The position numbers and the translations under genes were made by a program. This document shows, one piece after another, positions 34,191-43,823 of a DNA stretch of 64,000 nt. Source of the stretch: a virus. Each line of letters begins with the position of its first letter. Within the stretch, counting starts at the first letter, position 1. Where the stretch lies: the IMG/VR virus record IMGVR_UViG_3300047319_000185, positions 1-64,000 of that record, one strand, 5' to 3'. The notes beneath the pieces were generated by a model. It ran no database searches. It had not been told where the DNA came from and was given only the letters and a program-made list of their open reading frames with translations.

Positions 34191-35717
34191 TTATGGTGTA
34201 GCAGTTACGGATACAACAATATTACCAACAGTTGGTAGCTCGAAACTTCTCATAAGGATATCCGCAGCACCTGACTGAACAGCATCTGATCGTACAAAGA
34301 GAGGAATATTTACGTACTGTACACCTGGAATATTGTACAGTGCTGAATAAGCAGAGCTAAGGGAGACTCTCCCTCCAAGAACTACATTACTAGGTGCGAA
34401 TAGATTCTGTATAGCCTGAGTAGCTGCTATCTGAATAGACGCAGGATTATATCTAGAACTACATCCTATCGTTATTGGAGTGCTGTTGGCTCCCACATTA
34501 ATAGGTACGAGAGTAGCGGAGTTTACAGTAACAGTAGTACCAGCAAGTGCATTGGCCTGTAGGAATGTTGTTGTCTGGTTTATAACAGACTGCGTGGGTA
34601 GCACGTTACCGACACCAGTTATATATACCGTGATATTAGTATAAGTATTAGCTACCGCATTAGCCTGAGAAACAGTCGCAAGACTCATAGCAAGATTGCC
34701 GTAGTCCGCAAGGGTTACGGCTCTTTGCTGTGTAGTGAAAGACTTAGGAGCATTGACTCTGATCTGGTCTATGCTCTCTGCGGCTGTTCCACCTGTTGTA
34801 CTTGTGGAGCTTATGATATTGACGCCAAGAATAGGAGAAGCAATATCAATAATGGAATTAGAAGTAAGATTGCCTATAGTTCCACCACCTACACGATAGT
34901 TTGCATATACCTGTAGACCTGCGGCAGGAATAGAACCATTGATATTATCGCCGAAGTTGACTGTAACAATTCCCTTGGCATCTACTGTCTCTGCCCATGC
35001 CAGATCATTGGACTTGGAGGACTGTAGTGAATTGACCTGGTTCCAGGCAAGAATAGGATCTACGTTGGTTACTCCAGGAAAGTTAGGATTCTGAATGTAT
35101 ACAGTTACCGATCCGCTGACTACAGGATTATTTGCCAGAGCAAAAGTCTGCAACTGGGAGCCATCAGAGGTTCCAAGTAGTTCTGTAGTGATAGCGAAAG
35201 GAGAAGCAGTACTATTTCCTATGGTGAATACAGCTTTTCCCTGTGTTACTCCCTGCACAACTGGAACAGCCACAGTTCCACCATTTGCAGGAACCGTAGC
35301 TGCTTGAGTAGTCTCAAAAACGATAGGACCATTGAGACTGCTGATGTAGTCGGTTGTTACCTGAGTAGCCAGTGGAATGGGAACTGCTGCTGAAGTAGTA
35401 GCAGTCTGAAAGGTAACTGTTCCTGTAGCTGCTTGTGGTTGGCCTGGTGTATATCCGAGAAGCTGTGCCAGTAGAAGAACAGAGGACAACTGAGTGGCTG
35501 TGCCTATATATGCTTCCCCTAGAATACGGTCACCATAGTAGGACAGTACGTCTAGTTCTCTGGACAGGGATTCCAGGAGCATGACTTCTAGACTTCCCGG
35601 ATTCTGGTTGGTCCATTCCGGAAAAGCTGTTGTAGCGAATGTCAGCATGGACTGTAGGAAACCTGTGTAGTCCTTACTGGTGTAGTCGATAGCGGGAACA
35701 CCATTAACCGTTGCCAT
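34191..35717 (-). CDS. Baseplate J-like protein, 508 aa
   Basis: Baseplate wedge component of contractile tails (P2 gpJ, Mu gp47, T4 gp6 family). The start (AIDYTSKDYTGFLQSMLTFATTAFPEWTNQNPGSLEVMLLESLSRELDVLSYYGDR) and the core repeats (GTVTFQT, INVGANSTPITI, YNIPGVQYVNI) match the family. The GGRVSLSSAYSALY segment is near the end. It follows the gp25-like gene, as in many myoviruses. Confidence 0.9.
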   Translation of the reverse strand: MATVNGVPAIDYTSKDYTGFLQSMLTFATTAFPEWTNQNPGSLEVMLLESLSRELDVLSYYGDRILGEAYIGTATQLSSVLLLAQLLGYTPGQPQAATGTVTFQTATTSAAVPIPLATQVTTDYISSLNGPIVFETTQAATVPANGGTVAVPVVQGVTQGKAVFTIGNSTASPFAITTELLGTSDGSQLQTFALANNPVVSGSVTVYIQNPNFPGVTNVDPILAWNQVNSLQSSKSNDLAWAETVDAKGIVTVNFGDNINGSIPAAGLQVYANYRVGGGTIGNLTSNSIIDIASPILGVNIISSTSTTGGTAAESIDQIRVNAPKSFTTQQRAVTLADYGNLAMSLATVSQANAVANTYTNITVYITGVGNVLPTQSVINQTTTFLQANALAGTTVTVNSATLVPINVGANSTPITIGCSSRYNPASIQIAATQAIQNLFAPSNVVLGGRVSLSSAYSALYNIPGVQYVNIPLFVRSDAVQSGAADILMRSFELPTVGNIVVSVTATP

Positions 35718-35732
35718 TAATATCTCTTCTCC

Positions 35733-36152
35733 TTAACCGTTACCTGCTAGAGTAACGTCCTTGACGGTTCCACCAACTTCAACAGTAACCATGTTGGCAG
35801 CCGTAGAAGCTGCTGAACCCTGAAGCAATGGAGAATAGTTTACATTGACTGCTGCCACACCATCATTCGCATTACCTGTAACAGGCTGAACAGACAGAAC
35901 CTTTAGACCAGGTTCATACAGGTTCAACTGCTGCGTTACAAGAGCGGATAGTTCTGTGGCAATAAAAGCATTATTGGGATCGAATAGAAGCTTTGACAAA
36001 GGCAATCCCATTTGGGCACGCATAGCTCGCTGGCCAACTTCAGTAGAAATAATAGCATCTACTCTCTGCTGAACTTGTGCACTGTTATCAGTCTGTATAG
36101 ACACGGCACCATTCTGAAGAACAGTGAACGGAATTGAAATTTGTGAACCCAT
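35733..36152 (-). CDS. Baseplate wedge gp25/GpW-like protein, 139 aa
   Basis: The family signature is present: STEVGQRAMRAQMGLPLSKLLFDPN near residue 36 and a later YEPGLKVLSV. It forms the inner baseplate wedge and starts the sheath. The length is usual and the position before the J-type gene is conserved. Confidence 0.9.
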   Translation of the reverse strand: MGSQISIPFTVLQNGAVSIQTDNSAQVQQRVDAIISTEVGQRAMRAQMGLPLSKLLFDPNNAFIATELSALVTQQLNLYEPGLKVLSVQPVTGNANDGVAAVNVNYSPLLQGSAASTAANMVTVEVGGTVKDVTLAGNG

Positions 36153-36166
36153 ATTATTATCCCATA

Positions 36167-36820
36167 CTAAGAAAGGTTACCCAAAGGAACTATGCACTCG
36201 TCTACCCAGTACTCATTATTTATAGCTATGCCGCCACCCATCAGCGTAGTGACACTAACGACACCAGCAGAAGTTATCTGTAGACCGAAGGACGTTACTG
36301 TGGCAGCATTATTTCTCTTGGTGTCGGCCCAATAAGTAGCTGAAGGACGGTATCCAACAGGTAGTGTGAATACAGCAGCAGAAGGTAATGTTCCTCCGGC
36401 CATAAAGCATCCACCAATTACCAGGTTGTCTTCAATATCTAATCTGAATCTCAAGCTCTGATTACCAGTGGTTGTATTGAAGGTAGTAGAAGTCAGCCAG
36501 TTTGGATTGTAGGAAGGAGTCTGCCAAGAAGCGTTGGCTTTTATGAGAGGACTGTTTACCTGTAGAACTCCAGTAGCTCCTAAGTACACATAGGAAGAAT
36601 TGGTTACATAGAAAGGCTTGGTAACATCTCCTCCGTTGAAGCCAATCCATACTACTGTATTAACATTAGGTACAGGCATCCGTGGGTTTATAGGTTCCGC
36701 TGATCTGATCTCCGCTGAACCCGCGACCTGAGGACACTGGACACGTATCTTGCCTGTATTCGTGCTGTCTGTATTGGAAGTAACGACAGCTCTGTACAGC
36801 GCATCTAGACTAGGTTGCAT
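36167..36820 (-). CDS. Baseplate assembly protein V-like spike, 217 aa
   Basis: N-terminal OB-fold signature (YRAVVTSNTDSTNTGKIRVQCPQVAGS) with the central PRMPVPNVNTVVWIGFNGGDVTKPFYV, typical of gpV/gp5-like spike proteins. The C-terminal half (PAVFTLPVGYRPS...) is beta-rich. It punctures the cell wall at the tip of the tube. No lysozyme domain is present. Confidence 0.8.
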   Translation of the reverse strand: MQPSLDALYRAVVTSNTDSTNTGKIRVQCPQVAGSAEIRSAEPINPRMPVPNVNTVVWIGFNGGDVTKPFYVTNSSYVYLGATGVLQVNSPLIKANASWQTPSYNPNWLTSTTFNTTTGNQSLRFRLDIEDNLVIGGCFMAGGTLPSAAVFTLPVGYRPSATYWADTKRNNAATVTSFGLQITSAGVVSVTTLMGGGIAINNEYWVDECIVPLGNLS

Positions 36821-38039
36821 AGATAGACGCTCCTAAGTTAGATGACTTCCAAGTTCCGCCTACCAAGACTGATGGGACAGACTGTGATGTTGCAGCCGTC
36901 TGCGCAATGTTGGTAGTCACTGCTGTGTGTATCTGGTCTCTCTCTAATTGTGTACTCATCATATATGTAGAAGTGACATGACTTCCATTAGGAGAAGGTA
37001 GTTCCAGTGTATGCGTAACACCATGTACCAACCATAGACCCTCTTCATCACTTGGAAGAGAATTACCTATAAGATTTACCAGAGTATTCGGCTTGACATG
37101 AGAGTCTCCCCACAGATCACTGTCCGCAGTATTCCAGTAAAGATTGTTATTGGCATCTGCTGCTGCCTTCTGTGCAGCCTCATAGTAGGACTCAGCAGGA
37201 GCTGTGGTGTAGTACTTAGTTATTGTAGGTACGTTCAGAACGCCACCAGAAGCATTAGTAACGTTGGCTGTAGAAGTAGCCTGTACCAGATTTGCGGTAT
37301 TAGGATTAAGTCCTATAACATTTCTATTGGCTACGATACCTCCATCAGGAGTTATAGTTCCTACAATAGGTTCGAAGGATCTAATAGTATCCCAGATTCC
37401 TGGTGTATTGTATGACCAGAATTGTGGAATGTTTCTTATATTACTTCTATCCAATATCAATTGAGGATTAACAAAGTACAGATCAGTATTGTCTATATAG
37501 AATCTATAACCTATCTCGTCTGCCAACTGGCTTAGGAACTTGAAGTCACTAGTATTCTGTAGACGGTACTGAATAGCTGATGGATAGCTGTGGACAACAG
37601 AGCGGAAACCATTCTGTGTGGCTATAGTTGCTGCGATTGTAGAAGGACTAGTATGCTTCCACGCCACATTCTTGGTAGTCTGCATGACCTGAGAGGTACC
37701 TGTAATGGTGTACTGTACTGTTGTAGTTGTAAGACCATTGTAACCAGGATCGGCACCAGAACGTAGAAGCTTATACGATGCCACATATCCTAGGAATGGA
37801 TATACGAAGTAAGGCTTCATTCCATAGTTGATAGTTACAGGTGTCTGCTCAGGTATATACTGCCAGCTATTTTTCTTATTCTGCGCGACATTCTTTCCTA
37901 CATAAACAACATTGAGTAAAGCAATAGTGTGTGAATTAGTATTCTGAAGGATCTGTACACAAGGAGTGTACTGAGGAACTCTCTGGTTCCCGTTGATAAG
38001 AACTTCAAAGTATGGAACTGATGGAGAAGGATTAAGCAT
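36810..38039 (-). CDS. Baseplate hub protein, gpD/gp27-like, 409 aa
   Basis: The sequence shows a late control gene D-like fold: YFEVLINGNQRVP, GYVASYKLLRSGA, then SPSTIAATIATQNGFRSVVHSYPSAIQYRLQNTSDFKFLSQLADEIGYRFYIDNTDLYF, the typical hub motif, and a C-terminal LVHGVTHTLELPSP. The ATG at 38039 overlaps the previous stop by 8 bases. It joins the tube to the spike. Confidence 0.85.
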   Translation of the reverse strand: MLNPSPSVPYFEVLINGNQRVPQYTPCVQILQNTNSHTIALLNVVYVGKNVAQNKKNSWQYIPEQTPVTINYGMKPYFVYPFLGYVASYKLLRSGADPGYNGLTTTTVQYTITGTSQVMQTTKNVAWKHTSPSTIAATIATQNGFRSVVHSYPSAIQYRLQNTSDFKFLSQLADEIGYRFYIDNTDLYFVNPQLILDRSNIRNIPQFWSYNTPGIWDTIRSFEPIVGTITPDGGIVANRNVIGLNPNTANLVQATSTANVTNASGGVLNVPTITKYYTTAPAESYYEAAQKAAADANNNLYWNTADSDLWGDSHVKPNTLVNLIGNSLPSDEEGLWLVHGVTHTLELPSPNGSHVTSTYMMSTQLERDQIHTAVTTNIAQTAATSQSVPSVLVGGTWKSSNLGASIYAT

Positions 38040-38313
38040 TAGGCACTCTGATCTGTGTACCAGCAGGCACACTGTCCCAGAACAGGATCTCAGGATTCAC
38101 GTTAGCTATTCTCCACCACTGGGTCTCATCACCATATGCAGAGAAAGAAAGGTAGTCTATCTGGTCACCATCACTCCACACATGCACTGCGATGTTGTAT
38201 GTCAGTGGCTGCGTGGGAGGAGTAATAATTATAGTAGGTCTGGAAACATTATTCCTATCAGCAATAGGAATAACAGTATTGTCTGCGTAACGACTGAAGA
38301 CACTGATTGTCAT
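38032..38313 (-). CDS. LysM/tail protein X-like baseplate protein, 93 aa
   Basis: The C-terminal half (WSDGDQIDYLSFSAYGDETQWWRIANVNPEI...VPAGTQIRVP) is a LysM-like module as in tail protein X or T4 gp53. It would bridge hub and tube. The position between the tape-side protein and the hub is as expected. Confidence 0.85.
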   Translation of the reverse strand: MTISVFSRYADNTVIPIADRNNVSRPTIIITPPTQPLTYNIAVHVWSDGDQIDYLSFSAYGDETQWWRIANVNPEILFWDSVPAGTQIRVPNA

Positions 38314-38321
38314 AGTTACTC

Positions 38322-39104
38322 CTATCCCGCGATGTTGTAGTTATTGGATGATGTAGGCAGAACTGTAAAGGTTACATCCACTTCAGCTCTTACAGGAACC
38401 ATGGCAGCACTGAAATGGCTCCATGTGATATCCATACCGGATATAAATCCGTAGAAGGATAGAGCGCCTGGACTATTAGCCCCGAAGTAAAGGTTACAAG
38501 GAGATACGATCATTGGTCCTTGAATGGTTACGTTGGTTTTCTGGGTACCATTGCTACCCTGCTGAGGATTTACTACACTCTGTGTAGCTGCCACAGAGGT
38601 ATTAATACCTACCAGATTGTACAGAGATTCTATATCTGCTCTTGCTCCATAAGTACCCGCAATAGTTCCTGTATAACTACTATCCCACAACTCAAAGGTT
38701 CTATCAAAGAGTAGGGCAAAAGAAATAGTAGTAGAAAGACCAGTAGCATACTGACCTGTGTCACTCTGATTTCTAGCACTGGCCGGAAGAATACCAGAGT
38801 TCATATCAATAGCTCTGGACTCATAGATAGTAGCAGGATTATAAAGGAAGTTCACTATATAACTTACGTTAGTAGGAACTCCATAATAGGCTCCTGCTCC
38901 ACCTACAAGCTTTCCTCTTTGCAGATTTCCACCAGAGTTATATCCGAAACCATTGTTCAGTCTTGGATTGGTGGCAGAATTTCCACCACCCACATTAAGA
39001 ATGCTGGGATGGAAGGGTGGATTGGAAACCACATTGGAACCTGGCTTACCACTTAGTGTCGGATACAGATTACCGGAGATCGGCTCATCAACTGTGCTTG
39101 GCAT
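38322..39104 (-). CDS. Baseplate/tail hub-linked protein, 260 aa
   Basis: The pattern NVSYIVNFLYNPATIYESR, then STTISFALLFDRTFELWD, then DIESLYNLVG, then PMIVSPCNLYFG, and FISGMDITWSHFSAAMVPVRAEVDVTF recurs in contractile actinophages between tape measure and hub genes. It probably connects tube and baseplate. The ATG overlaps the tape measure stop. Confidence 0.75.
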   Translation of the reverse strand: MPSTVDEPISGNLYPTLSGKPGSNVVSNPPFHPSILNVGGGNSATNPRLNNGFGYNSGGNLQRGKLVGGAGAYYGVPTNVSYIVNFLYNPATIYESRAIDMNSGILPASARNQSDTGQYATGLSTTISFALLFDRTFELWDSSYTGTIAGTYGARADIESLYNLVGINTSVAATQSVVNPQQGSNGTQKTNVTIQGPMIVSPCNLYFGANSPGALSFYGFISGMDITWSHFSAAMVPVRAEVDVTFTVLPTSSNNYNIAG

Positions 39105-42067
39105 TACTGTCCAATCTGTAGGGTAGAGATACGAAGCTGCTCAGCAACAGCCTTGGTAACAGCCTTGCCGATATCCTGGGCGTCCTGGTAGGAACCAGTG
39201 AATGTACTTGGTAGGTTAACAGTAACACCACCAAGATGTATGGTTGCTCCTGAACCTGCCGCATTCTTCTTTACATTAGGATTGTTGGTGCTGTTTATAA
39301 GAGTTTGACGAATGGTCTCAGCCTGCTGTGCAGGAATAATCATCTCGCCCTTGTGAACAGTTGCTCCCTGATCCTTGTCAATATTCCACGCACCAGCCGC
39401 ATACCAGTTGTTCTTCTGGTGGAATGCCCATGCTGAATCAGGAGAACCGTAACGTCCCTTGATATAGTCCATCATCCAAGAGAGCTGAGTATCTCCGTTG
39501 GTCTTCCAGTCTGATCCTGCACTAGCCATCTTGGATGCTGGTAGAGACTGCGGAAGACCATAAGCACCTGATGAAGGATTGGTTGCGTGTATGTCCCAAC
39601 CTGCTTCAGACATTTCAAGAGCATTGAATGATCCCCACTGACCTCCCCAACCATACTTGGCAAGCAGAGCCTTGGCATAGGACTGTAGCGCGGACTTGCT
39701 GTTGTTCCCATTAGCCACTGGAGTAGAGCCTGTAGGAGATCCGGCAGAGCTGACACCTGATGCTGTAGTAGAAGATGCTTGAGAAGTTACTGGTGATCCG
39801 CCAATTCCAGACAAGGCTGCTGCAACAATATCTGCTTCACTGGTTCCGCCAATTCCCAGGTCTCCACCGCTTCTACTCTGTGAAGTGCTCAGCGTACTGG
39901 AACTAGCAGAGGTACCTGTAGTAGATCCACTGTTGCCTACAGATCCTACAATTCTTCCCGCATTATCGAATTCACCAGGATTAAGGGAACGAATACGAAC
40001 CTTGGCACCAGGATGAGGAGCTTCAATGATCTGTCCGCCACCAATGGACATAACAACATGGTGAGCTGGGTTACCGACGAATAGAAGGTCACCAGCTTGA
40101 GTCTTGTTCTTGTCCACTGCCTTTGCAGACTTCTGCTGATCAGCAGCAACACGTGGAATCTTTACACCAGCTTGTGAGTATGCCCACTGAGTTAGACCAG
40201 AACAGTCCATGGCCTTTCCTGGTGTTTCTCCTCCCCAGACATACGGAACACCTAACTGAGTCTCGGCGGCTCGGATAACAGATGAAGCATTGGCTCCAGA
40301 ACCTGAGGAAGAACCATTACCTACAGAAGTTCCACTAAGAGTATTACTAGACGCCTGACCATATCCACCAGGAGCAGTTGGAGGTGTATATCCTCCACCC
40401 AGCATTTGAAGATACTTGGGATCAACATTTGCACCAGGATGCGCAGCAAACCATTCCTTGGCCTTCGCAGCTCTCACGCTCTGGCTCTTGCCCATGTAAT
40501 TGAACATGGCACTTTCAAAAGATGAAGTGTCTGCACCACCCCTATTGGTTCTACTGTTTATAGTATTCTGCGTAGTCTGTCCCGCAAGAGCAGCAGCACC
40601 TAGGGCACCTGCACCAGGAAGCATTCTTGCTAGCAGTCCTGTACTTGCTGCACCACCTGCGACAGTAGTTACGTTGTAAACGCCATTGGCACCCATAGCC
40701 CCTAAACCACTTGTTGCGCCTCTACCAAACAAACTCCCTAGGAGCCCGCCTGAGCCTCCCAAAAGTCTAGAGACACCTAATAGACCTGCGCCTGCTCCAA
40801 AGGCCCCAGAGAAGCCTCCTAGGGCGTTAGAGACAGGACTGGCAGCTCCCGCTCCGATACCTAGAAGCTTGTCCATCCCAGTTGCCTTAATCATGGCTGT
40901 CATAGCCTGACTGAACTGGTTGATTACATTAGTAGTCTTGGTGAAAGCAGATGCCATTGTCTCGTTGACATCTTCCTGACGAGTCATCTGTGTTGAGCTG
41001 AGATTACGCTGTGCCTCAAATGCTGAGGTTCCGATACCTACACTCTTCAGTCTGGAGATAGCATTCTTATTTCCACCAGCGGCCTGCTGTGTAAGAGTGG
41101 AGTATTGGGCAGAAGAGATTCCCTTGTTCTGTGCTGTTACCTGTCCCTGTAGATAGTTCTGGTATTCCTGAATAGTATTCTGGTTCCAGCCCATCTGAGC
41201 ACCCCAGGACTGCATGTTCACATTAAGTGATCCACCCTGTTGGATAGCAGCATTGAACTGTGCAGCAGTAAGCTTCTGATTACCGAAGGTTCTCTGCATC
41301 ATTCCCTGTGCAATAGAACTCATGGAAGCATTGCGTCCTAGACTTCCCAGTCCGTAAGCCTGTCCCATGATTCTGGAACGAGCTGAGAATGTTTGCTGAG
41401 CTGCTGTAGCAGAAGTTGCGGCACCCATAGTAGGACTCAGGTATCCGAAAGCATTAGCCTGTCGGCTACCGTTTACAAAGGCAGGATTAGACTGACCATT
41501 AAATACAGCATTACCGAAGGTGTACTGATTTATGTATGCAGCCTGAGCAGCATCAGTAGTATTAAGAGCGGCATAGTTATTAGCGAATGCACTACGCATG
41601 GCCACGTTGTTGCCTGTAGTTCCGCCACCAGCAAGAGCAGACTGTGAACCATAGAAGTTCATCTGCATCATGTTGGACATGTTCTTGTTGCCGTACTGGG
41701 TCAAGGCAGAAGCCACACCCATTGCAGCACCGACACCAGCAGACAGACGAGACCCAGCACCTAGTGCGCCAAATCCTCCGCCACCTCCATTGGATCTAGT
41801 TCCACCCTGGCGACCGGCACCACCAAAGGAGCCACCACCTCCATTAGAGCTGTAGCGATTACTATTGGAACCTGCATTCCACCCTGATGCGGATGAGGAA
41901 GTGCCTGTAGAGCGCTTGGTAGAACCAGTCAACCCATCAATACTGCTGACTAGCTTCCCTACATCCGCGCTCATTTTATTAACTTGTGTCGTTAACGAAT
42001 CAACCGCCTGCTGAAGACCATTGGTCCCCAACAAGCGGCTGGCTCCGATATTGTTTTCCTCAGCCAC
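39104..42067 (-). CDS. Tape measure protein with NlpC/P60 and lytic transglycosylase-like domains, 987 aa
   Basis: Sets tail length and carries wall-degrading domains. The N-terminal 580 residues are helical and Gly/Ala/Asn-rich. At about 590-690 lies an NlpC/P60 peptidase: YVWGG, DCSGLTQWAYSQ with the catalytic Cys at about 620, and HHVVMSIGGGQIIEAPHPG with the His at about 671. At about 810-910 a transglycosylase-like segment (EMSEAGWDIHATNPSSGAYGLPQSLPASKM) follows. It starts with GTG after TAGGAG. It would open peptidoglycan during DNA injection. Confidence 0.9.
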   Translation of the reverse strand: MAEENNIGASRLLGTNGLQQAVDSLTTQVNKMSADVGKLVSSIDGLTGSTKRSTGTSSSASGWNAGSNSNRYSSNGGGGSFGGAGRQGGTRSNGGGGGFGALGAGSRLSAGVGAAMGVASALTQYGNKNMSNMMQMNFYGSQSALAGGGTTGNNVAMRSAFANNYAALNTTDAAQAAYINQYTFGNAVFNGQSNPAFVNGSRQANAFGYLSPTMGAATSATAAQQTFSARSRIMGQAYGLGSLGRNASMSSIAQGMMQRTFGNQKLTAAQFNAAIQQGGSLNVNMQSWGAQMGWNQNTIQEYQNYLQGQVTAQNKGISSAQYSTLTQQAAGGNKNAISRLKSVGIGTSAFEAQRNLSSTQMTRQEDVNETMASAFTKTTNVINQFSQAMTAMIKATGMDKLLGIGAGAASPVSNALGGFSGAFGAGAGLLGVSRLLGGSGGLLGSLFGRGATSGLGAMGANGVYNVTTVAGGAASTGLLARMLPGAGALGAAALAGQTTQNTINSRTNRGGADTSSFESAMFNYMGKSQSVRAAKAKEWFAAHPGANVDPKYLQMLGGGYTPPTAPGGYGQASSNTLSGTSVGNGSSSGSGANASSVIRAAETQLGVPYVWGGETPGKAMDCSGLTQWAYSQAGVKIPRVAADQQKSAKAVDKNKTQAGDLLFVGNPAHHVVMSIGGGQIIEAPHPGAKVRIRSLNPGEFDNAGRIVGSVGNSGSTTGTSASSSTLSTSQSRSGGDLGIGGTSEADIVAAALSGIGGSPVTSQASSTTASGVSSAGSPTGSTPVANGNNSKSALQSYAKALLAKYGWGGQWGSFNALEMSEAGWDIHATNPSSGAYGLPQSLPASKMASAGSDWKTNGDTQLSWMMDYIKGRYGSPDSAWAFHQKNNWYAAGAWNIDKDQGATVHKGEMIIPAQQAETIRQTLINSTNNPNVKKNAAGSGATIHLGGVTVNLPSTFTGSYQDAQDIGKAVTKAVAEQLRISTLQIGQ

Positions 42068-42101
42068 TTAGGTCTCCTAGGGTAAGTCGTTACTCTCAAT
42101 T

Positions 42102-42344
42102 TTACCTCATGGGTACTCCACCGAAAGTAGCCCCAGCTCCTACAGGTCTAGTAATGACTTGAGTAGAGTTATTAGCTTGATGCATCTGTTCGTACTGCTG
42201 CTCTAGCTTGTAAAGGTAGCGCTTTACCCAGTGCTTGCGTTCCCTGTATGTTAGCTTGCGTGAATCGAAAATAGACCAGTTGAATCCCTCTTGGAGTTGT
42301 TCGTATTCCTTGTAGAGGGATTCGTAATTAGAGTTCCCGAAACA
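42102..42344 (-). CDS. Tail assembly chaperone, frameshift extension
   Basis: This frame continues after the first chaperone ORF in the +1 frame (GNSNYESLYKEYEQLQEGFNW...FGGVPMR). It has no well-placed start codon of its own: the ATG at 42356 has a ribosome-like GGAGAGG 15 bases upstream, too far. It lies just before the tape measure gene, the usual place of the frameshifted G-T type chaperone. A +1 slip at TTT C near 42342-42345 would fuse the two. Confidence 0.65.
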   Translation of the reverse strand, partial: CFGNSNYESLYKEYEQLQEGFNWSIFDSRKLTYRERKHWVKRYLYKLEQQYEQMHQANNSTQVITRPVGAGATFGGVPMR

Positions 42345-43191
42345 GAATACCCACATTGAGTGGGACAGGAACCTCTCCTTCGCACGCATGGCACTTTGCA
42401 AATACCTTGTCGTAGCGTGGTCCAGGCTGGTTGTTGTATATGTACTCTTGCAGAGTATTTCTGTCAGCGATACTCATTCTCTTTACATCTGCCAGACCGT
42501 TGCTCATCTTCTCGGAGCCATCAGCTTCAGTGAAAGAGATAACACAGTTGGCAAGGGTTATGCTGTTCATTTCAGGAAGGGTCAGTACGTTCTTGAATAT
42601 TTCATTCTGTACAGCACCAGTAGGGAAATTGATCTTTGCCTTACGTCCCTTACGAAGTTCTACAAGGAACTCTCGTTCCTCAGGATCATCAAGCTTGCCA
42701 ACAGGGATGTCCTTGAGATCCATGGAAAGGTCATTGCTCTCGTCACAATGAGGACAAGTAACATTGAATACCTCAAACTCGTCACCGAAAGTCGCACGAC
42801 GAATACCCAGCATCAGCATGTCCAGGTCTCCCTGCATCATGGAATCAAGAAGATCCTGCGTAGCCTTCTTGTCTCCTACAGATACCGTTCCACACAGTAG
42901 GAGAGTATTGATGTACTTGGCGGGGTTGGTAGCAGATCTAGCCTTTGCTATCTTTTCCTCATGCTCACCATTGAGTTCCTGTACCTCTGCATCCTGACGA
43001 ATCTTTCCATCAATCTCGATACCCGCAGGAAGTTTTACATAGGTATCGGGCAGTTCCTCAATGGAAGGGGCAGGCTGTAGGGAATGAAGAACTCTCTTTG
43101 TAAGCTCATGAAGTTCTTGATCTGTACCCTTACCTACCTGCCCCTTGTCATCATCAAAGGACATTGAGTATTCTGGCTTTTGGTATTCCAT
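42328..43191 (-). CDS. Tail assembly chaperone, first ORF (gp26-like), 287 aa
   Basis: The start at 43191 has TTTGGAG upstream. The protein has a C-x2-C pair (CPHC) and a second one near the end (CHAC), with ESNDLSMDLKDIP after the first, in the manner of T4 gp26-type baseplate hub or chaperone proteins. The position between tail tube and tape measure is that of tail assembly chaperones, which hold the tape measure before assembly. The end overlaps the second frame. Confidence 0.75.
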   Translation of the reverse strand: MEYQKPEYSMSFDDDKGQVGKGTDQELHELTKRVLHSLQPAPSIEELPDTYVKLPAGIEIDGKIRQDAEVQELNGEHEEKIAKARSATNPAKYINTLLLCGTVSVGDKKATQDLLDSMMQGDLDMLMLGIRRATFGDEFEVFNVTCPHCDESNDLSMDLKDIPVGKLDDPEEREFLVELRKGRKAKINFPTGAVQNEIFKNVLTLPEMNSITLANCVISFTEADGSEKMSNGLADVKRMSIADRNTLQEYIYNNQPGPRYDKVFAKCHACEGEVPVPLNVGILFREL

Positions 43192-43235
43192 TAATTCTCC
43201 AAATATTGTCACGAAAGGTTATACATCAGTCTAGC

Positions 43236-43811
43236 TTAAAAGTTAACTCCGCTCAAGCCAATCTGTGAAGCCAGCTTATAATCGAATCCTTCGTGAGCCA
43301 ATGAGATCTGCTGCATAAGAACAGCGTTGGCTCCAGCATCTAGATCAGAGAATGCCATGGAAGTAATCCATGCATTGTAGATTCTATAGATAGCCTTGAC
43401 AGGAACAGTTGGTGTGGTTACTGGGTGGTCCAGAACCATGACATCAACTGTTGCGCGGAAATCCTGACCTGGAGAACCTGTTCCTGTTCCCTGCATTACT
43501 GTGAATAGTTCGCGCATCCACTGCCACATAGGTCCAGAACCAACTGCTACACCTTGGGATAAAGTAATTGGTGCGAAGTCACTCTGCCCGGGCATTTTCT
43601 GTGTTGTCGTGTTCATTCCACCTTCACGATATGGAATAACTTCAGTGGTTACATTCAAACCACTTACAGTCATGAATCCCATAGTAGTGAAACCAGAAAT
43701 ATGTGGGTGCATGATATTTACATTGAACTTGAAATTTCTTAGTGGATCTGTGGCCAAGTGAGCAATAGACGGAGTTGCCTTAGCTGTAGGCGCGGTTACA
43801 GTAGTAGCCAT
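43236..43811 (-). CDS. Tail tube protein (T4 gp19-like), 191 aa
   Basis: Main inner tube subunit. DPLRNFKFNVNIMHPHISGFTTMGFMTVSGLNVTTEVIPYREGGMN is the typical start of gp19-like tube proteins, and KAIYRIYNAWITSMAFSDLDAGANAVLMQQISLAHEGF is the typical end. It lies directly after the sheath gene. Confidence 0.92.
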   Translation of the reverse strand: MATTVTAPTAKATPSIAHLATDPLRNFKFNVNIMHPHISGFTTMGFMTVSGLNVTTEVIPYREGGMNTTTQKMPGQSDFAPITLSQGVAVGSGPMWQWMRELFTVMQGTGTGSPGQDFRATVDVMVLDHPVTTPTVPVKAIYRIYNAWITSMAFSDLDAGANAVLMQQISLAHEGFDYKLASQIGLSGVNF

Positions 43812-43823
43812 TTAACTATCCCC

